A DNA stretch of 64,000 nt from Phycisphaerae bacterium. Its GTDB lineage: Bacteria; Planctomycetota; Phycisphaerae; UBA1845; PWPN01. This document shows, piece after piece, positions 60,130-64,000 of this stretch. Position 1 is the stretch's first letter, and every line of letters begins with the position of its first letter. The position numbers and the translations under genes are program-made. The notes beneath the pieces were generated by a model. The model saw only the letters and a list, made by a program, of their open reading frames with translations, ran no database searches and was not told where the DNA came from. The stretch is taken from positions 1-64,000 of the forward strand of contig JAUCQB010000092.1 in NCBI GenBank assembly GCA_030372985.1. The letters are read 5' to 3'.

Positions 60130-62937
60130 TCAGCCAGCGGATACGCCCCGACGCAGAGGCGCCGATGGGCGGCTGCTGTGATACGCCCCGGTTGTCAACA
60201 ACACCACAACGACCAGAAGTGTGAACACGGTGAAACCCGCGAACCAGGCATTCATATCCGCAGTCATCGGGCTGTGGATGAGCAGGTAGTTGACGAAAAG
60301 GCTCACGATGGCCGCCAGGAGCCCCACACGTGTGAGGATCACGGTCAAACCAGCGATCGCGATCACCGCCATAGGTAGCACTCGCTGCCACATGACGTCA
60401 TTGGCCATGATCATCATCACGGTCGCTGTGGCAAAAAACGCGATGGCAGACAGCCACTGCGCACGCAGCGCAACGCGCAGGAGCAGCATCAGAAGCATCA
60501 GCAGCAAACCCATCCAGACGGCGTACACCTGGCAACCGACCAGTATGCCCAAACTGCTGCGAAAGCCGGTCAACACTCCCATGCCGTCGGGGTTTGCCGG
60601 AGCGACCAGCACGGGCCCCGTCAGCCCGATCCGAGATGGAACCACAACGTTGAGCTGCTGAAGCACCGTGATGCAGATGCCAAACAGGCCGCCGACCAGC
60701 AGGTCTCGCCCGACGGCCGGATCGCCGATCCTGCCGGCAAGCACCTTACTCCATCCGACAATCGATTGCGGCCAGAATCGGCGCGCGTAAGGCTCGATGG
60801 CGATATATGCCAGCCATACGACGGCGCCGGTGAAAGCCGCAAGCCGCACACTCAGCAGCGTCCAGCCAAGCTGGACCATCACCTCGGGCACGTACGGTTG
60901 CTTCGCAATGCGCATAACCAGCTCGGCACAGAACATGAACACTGCCAGGCGCCATGCGCCGCGCCGGTCACCGCGCCCGGTCGAGAGGTTGAACCAGGCG
61001 AGCCCCAAGGCCCCGCCGGTAATCACGACGAACAGAAGATATCGGGCGGCCGCTGCTCTCAACTGTCCGGACGGTTTGCTGGCGACTCCCAACGTCACTT
61101 CGTCGCCGACGTTTTCCCAAGGTCGTATCACGTTGAAGTCGACAATCCGGCCTTCCAAGGCCGCACCCTCGACTCTGGCATGCCGCTGGTCCGCATCGGC
61201 CATCACCGCTTCCCATGCGATATTCTGGTCGGCGTACACCGGAGGCCTTCGCAGCGGCTGGATCTCGCGAAACCGGGCGAACTCAAGCCCAGCCAGTCTG
61301 AACGCCGTTTCCCAAGGTGGACTCTCGCCGGTGGTACCCGGCGTCTTGCGCCGATCTGGGATATACAGGTAAGACAGGAGTTGACCCCTCGAATCCAGGC
61401 GTATGAGCCTGGCGTTCTCGCGAGGAGATGGTAGCTCTGCGTAAATGGGCGTGCTCAGAGGTCCCCGCAGACGACTCAGACTTTCCCCCTGGCGGTACTC
61501 AAAGTAGATAACCGAGGCGGCAACGTCGTCCCGACTCCTGCCCCGTGCTGTGACCGCCGACTCCAGAGCGCGGTTTTCCACCTCGAAGCCATGGACCCGC
61601 CCGGCGAGAGGAGCCCCTTTGTCCAGTTCGGCAATGACATTCCTGGCCTTATGCTCCAGGATCGCCGGAGGATCAACCAAAACCGCCTCGGATAACAGAA
61701 AGCTCTGATCTGCCAGAAGAATGATCGCCACCAGCGCCGCCATCGCCCCTGCCAGGCAACTCAGCGCGATAGGTTTCGGCAGGCCTGCGACGGGCGTGGC
61801 AGCGACCAGCTCCGGGGAAGGCGTATCCCCGGCTGCCAGGACCGCCGCCAGAGGGTCGCCACCAGGCAATGCGGCCGCGATCTCATAGACAGACGCCGGC
61901 CGATCATCAGGCTCCGGCTCAAGGCATCGCAAGACAATACGCTCGAACGCAGGATCGATCCCATCGGCCCAGCGCGATGGCGGCTCCACCTGCTGCCCGC
62001 CGAGAATGGCCCTGGCATTCCCCTCGCTGATAACCGCCTGGCCCGTAATCGCCTCGTACAGAACGAGACCTAAGGCATAGATGTCGCTCCGGGCGGAGGC
62101 AGGTCGACCGTGGAGGACCTCCGGCGCGATGTAGCCGGGAGTCCCGGCCGCCATGGCCGACTTCGCGTCGGCCTCGGAGAGAACGGCAATGCCGAAATCC
62201 GTGATGCGGACATCGCCGTGCCCGTCGATCATGATGTTGGCCGGCTTCAGGTCGCGATGCAGCACGCCCTGGCGATGCGCCGCTCCTAGACCGGCACACA
62301 GTTGCCAGGCAATCTGGATCATTTTTTCGCGAGGCAACTTGCCGATCCGCTTGATGAGCGAAGCCAGGTTCTCCCCATCCACATACTCCATGCTGATAAA
62401 GGCCTGCCCCTCGACCTCGCCCATGTCGTAAACCCGGCAGACGTTGGGGTGGGTCACCCGCCGAGCCAGGCTGGCCTCGTTGCGCAGGCGTGCCAGCCAG
62501 ATGGGATCCTCCGCCCGGCTCTGCCAGATGAACTTCAACGCGACGGTCTGCTGGAGCTTGCGATCCTGGACCCGGTAAACCTCGCCCATGCCACCGGCAC
62601 CAAGCCTGCCGACGACGCAATAACGGTCTGCGACGACGGTTCCGGGCGAGAATCGCTCAGGGGGAGCGGCTTCACCCTGCGAAACCGCCCGCGCAGTGGT
62701 GGCCGATACGGCCGAAGATGCGTCGTCCGCGCGCAGGTCTCCGCTTGCCTGCCCGTCGTCCGCACGTCCGGCGATGATGGTCTCGGGGTGATGATACCGG
62801 AAGAGAGCCTCGACCTCGTCACGGAGCTCGGCATCGTTGCCGCAAACCTGGTTGAGGTACGCCGGCCGCGCGCTTTCCTCGAGATCACAGGCGCCGAGGA
62901 ATATCTTCTTGATCTGCTCGTGGCGTTCGGGAATCAT
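60130..62937 (-). CDS. Ser/Thr protein kinase with polytopic membrane C-terminus
   Basis: 935 aa. The ATG at 62937 overlaps the upstream sigma-factor stop as ATGA. Residues 1-95 form a helical leader (HEQIKKIFLGACDLEESARPAYLNQVC, common in acidobacterial and planctomycete kinases). Residues 105-360 are a complete Hanks kinase: GAGGMGEVY (113-121), VALKFI (K135), HRDLKPAN (H227-D229), DFGIA (D247) and APEVLHGRPASARSDIYALG. After one transmembrane helix (about 390-410) comes a beta-rich extracytoplasmic region, then about seven more helices (from RYLLFVVITGGALGLAW to VFTLLVVVVLLTTGAY). The layout suggests a membrane sensor that phosphorylates Ser/Thr in the cytoplasm. It is coupled to an ECF sigma factor. 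Confidence 0.92.
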   Translation of the reverse strand: MIPERHEQIKKIFLGACDLEESARPAYLNQVCGNDAELRDEVEALFRYHHPETIIAGRADDGQASGDLRADDASSAVSATTARAVSQGEAAPPERFSPGTVVADRYCVVGRLGAGGMGEVYRVQDRKLQQTVALKFIWQSRAEDPIWLARLRNEASLARRVTHPNVCRVYDMGEVEGQAFISMEYVDGENLASLIKRIGKLPREKMIQIAWQLCAGLGAAHRQGVLHRDLKPANIMIDGHGDVRITDFGIAVLSEADAKSAMAAGTPGYIAPEVLHGRPASARSDIYALGLVLYEAITGQAVISEGNARAILGGQQVEPPSRWADGIDPAFERIVLRCLEPEPDDRPASVYEIAAALPGGDPLAAVLAAGDTPSPELVAATPVAGLPKPIALSCLAGAMAALVAIILLADQSFLLSEAVLVDPPAILEHKARNVIAELDKGAPLAGRVHGFEVENRALESAVTARGRSRDDVAASVIYFEYRQGESLSRLRGPLSTPIYAELPSPRENARLIRLDSRGQLLSYLYIPDRRKTPGTTGESPPWETAFRLAGLEFARFREIQPLRRPPVYADQNIAWEAVMADADQRHARVEGAALEGRIVDFNVIRPWENVGDEVTLGVASKPSGQLRAAAARYLLFVVITGGALGLAWFNLSTGRGDRRGAWRLAVFMFCAELVMRIAKQPYVPEVMVQLGWTLLSVRLAAFTGAVVWLAYIAIEPYARRFWPQSIVGWSKVLAGRIGDPAVGRDLLVGGLFGICITVLQQLNVVVPSRIGLTGPVLVAPANPDGMGVLTGFRSSLGILVGCQVYAVWMGLLLMLLMLLLRVALRAQWLSAIAFFATATVMMIMANDVMWQRVLPMAVIAIAGLTVILTRVGLLAAIVSLFVNYLLIHSPMTADMNAWFAGFTVFTLLVVVVLLTTGAYHSSRPSAPLRRGVSAG

Positions 62938-63512
62938 GAGCTCTTTTCTGAAAGGAGCTCGCGTCGCAACCAAGCCCGGACCATCGTCCATTCGCCTTCG
63001 ACCGTGCGCTTGGACACGCCGAGCACTTCGGCCACCTCCGCGACACTCAGTCCGCCGAAGAATCGAAGCTCGACGATGGTCGCCTGCCGGGGGTCGACCT
63101 CCGCCAGCTTGGACAGGGCCTCGTCCAGGGCCAGAAGATCTTCACTCTTCTCCGTCGAGATCGCCAGACTCTCGTCAAGCGTGATCCTCAGCCGGCCGCC
63201 GCCTCGTTTCACTCGGTGCCGTCGTCGGGCGTGATCCACCAGAATTCGCCGCATCGCCTGGGCGCCGACGGCAAAAAAATGCGTCTTGCCGTGCCACTCG
63301 ACGCGCGTCTGGTCCACCATCTTGAGATAAGCCTCGTGAACCAGTGCCGTGGGCTCGAGGGTATGACCAAAGGCCTCGTTCTTCAGGTAGCGCCGGGCGA
63401 GCTTTCGAAACTCGTCATAAAGCAAGGGGAAGAGCTGCTCGGCCGCCAGCTTGTCACCGGCCGTGATCTTGTTGACGATCTGCGTTACCTGCGTGGTCTT
63501 TTGCGTCGGCAT
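62934..63512 (-). CDS. ECF-type sigma factor (Acidobacteria/Planctomycete class)
   Basis: 192 aa from the ATG at 63512, which starts MPTQKTTQVTQIVNKITAGDKLAAEQLFPLLYDEFRKLA, the usual N-terminus of this class; ATGs at 63560 and 63557 are alternatives. Region 2 is LYDEFRKLARRYL..PTALVHEAYLKMVDQ..FFAVGAQAMRRILVDHARRR. Region 4 is DPRQATIVELRFFGGLSVAEVAEVLGVSKRTVEGEWTMVRAWLRREL. Its 4-nt overlap with the kinase gene repeats the arrangement at 14.1 kb. Members are often regulated by the neighbouring kinase instead of an anti-sigma factor. Confidence 0.9.
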   Translation of the reverse strand: MPTQKTTQVTQIVNKITAGDKLAAEQLFPLLYDEFRKLARRYLKNEAFGHTLEPTALVHEAYLKMVDQTRVEWHGKTHFFAVGAQAMRRILVDHARRRHRVKRGGGRLRITLDESLAISTEKSEDLLALDEALSKLAEVDPRQATIVELRFFGGLSVAEVAEVLGVSKRTVEGEWTMVRAWLRRELLSEKSS

Positions 63513-63678
63513 GGCCGGATTGGCCTCGCGCACCCTGATTCTGACCTCAGCCGCCATCATTATTGTCCATGAGCCGGCTGCTTTAATCAATCCCTCAGGG
63601 CATGAGCCGGAATGACGTGTCGGCACGGCTCACCGGTGGTTCTCGAAACGCCTTCCGGCACGTTACGTCACCGGCGTC

Positions 63679-64000
63679 CTACCTGCCCTGGGTGTCGGTC
63701 GGATCAAAGGGCTTCCCGCCCTGATCCGGCGGGGTCGGGGGGCGGGGAGATTCGTCGGGTGACCCGAGCCAGCCCTTTCGCCTGAAGTAATAGAGCATGC
63801 CCAGAGCCATCATCGCCATGAGGCCCAGGGCAAGAGGATAGCCGAGATACCAGGTCAGCTCCGGCATGTTCCACGGCGACCGGTCGGTATGGAAGTTCAT
63901 CCCGTAGATACTTGAGATGAACGTCAGCGGGATGAAGATCGTGGCGATGATGGTAAGCACCTTCATCACCTCGGTCATGCGCTGGCTGACACGTGACAGG
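63679..64000 (-). CDS. corA: CorA-type magnesium/cobalt transporter, C-terminal part
   Basis: The gene continues beyond the window; about 107 C-terminal codons are visible. LSRVSQRMTEVMKVLTIIATIFIPLTFISSIYGMNF includes the first pore helix and the signature YGMNF selectivity loop. A periplasmic MPELTW segment and the second helix (YPLALGLMAMMALGMLYYF) follow. The C-terminal tail is Pro-rich (PRPPTPPDQGG) and hydrophilic, longer than the short basic tail of most CorA. The N-terminal cytoplasmic funnel lies outside. Confidence 0.9.
   Translation of the reverse strand, partial: LSRVSQRMTEVMKVLTIIATIFIPLTFISSIYGMNFHTDRSPWNMPELTWYLGYPLALGLMAMMALGMLYYFRRKGWLGSPDESPRPPTPPDQGGKPFDPTDTQGR

Noticed and set aside
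1-64000. tRNA or rRNA genes
   Set aside because: I looked for T-loop-like GTTCGAAT stretches with pairing arms and for conserved rRNA blocks, and found none I could support.

Overview
The window looks like a GC-rich metagenome-derived contig of a Planctomycetota bacterium, probably Phycisphaerae-like. The signs are two pseudopilins with the planctomycete H-X9-DG type layout, two ECF sigma factor plus membrane Ser/Thr kinase pairs, a sulfatase, many secreted CAZyme-like proteins, and a dockerin-like FDRDGDVDQADF tail on an amidase. This assignment is inference; no rRNA or tRNA gene was recognised. The first 49 bases are not genomic: they match an Illumina Nextera read-1 adapter preceded by what looks like an i5 index. 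The left-edge gene therefore ends artificially.

Layout. 0.05-10.7 kb: secreted proteins (autotransporter-like fragment, GH39-like hydrolase with CBM and discoidin modules, papain-like lipoprotein, dockerin-tagged amidase, GH42-like protein, beta-propeller). 10.8-14.8 kb: an ECF sigma factor overlapping a TPR-bearing kinase. 15.0-17.9 kb: a Tat-exported fucose-isomerase-like protein and a TIM-barrel protein. 18.0-26.6 kb: a four-gene minus-strand locus for pectin and arabinan side chains, with an MFS transporter, a three-domain SGNH esterase / Gfo-Idh-MocA oxidoreductase / GH43 fusion, a PL22-like oligogalacturonate lyase and a GH127 arabinofuranosidase. 26.9-33.2 kb: a sulfatase, an FG-GAP protein, a pseudopilin and an M48 peptidase.

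33.2-39.3 kb is an accessory island. Sparse small genes (DUF2185-like, SUKH/SMI1-like, DUF4272, a membrane protein, an HTH-GIY-YIG protein) are separated by 0.3-1.2 kb of non-coding DNA. That DNA is filled with short, degenerate, hairpin-forming dispersed repeats.

39.3-49.2 kb is core-like: two unknown envelope proteins, then hpf-ptsN-ptsH-ptsI (a regulatory PTS with no sugar permease in view), a DUF2344/TIGR03936 protein and ribonuclease E/G. 49.3-55.5 kb holds secreted or surface proteins (ceramidase-like, hexapeptide acyltransferase, TIM-barrel protein, pseudopilin).

55.8-57.9 kb is a compact NO/anaerobiosis cluster: a YgbA-type protein and a 4Fe-4S protein, divergent from a Crp/Fnr regulator. 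An FNR/HcpR-type box sits exactly 41.5 bp upstream of the predicted start of the Fe-S gene transcript. 57.9-64.0 kb: a methyltransferase, a 37-codon micropeptide gene with its own Shine-Dalgarno and terminator, a TetR-like protein lacking the HTH, a second ECF sigma/kinase pair, and the 3' part of corA.
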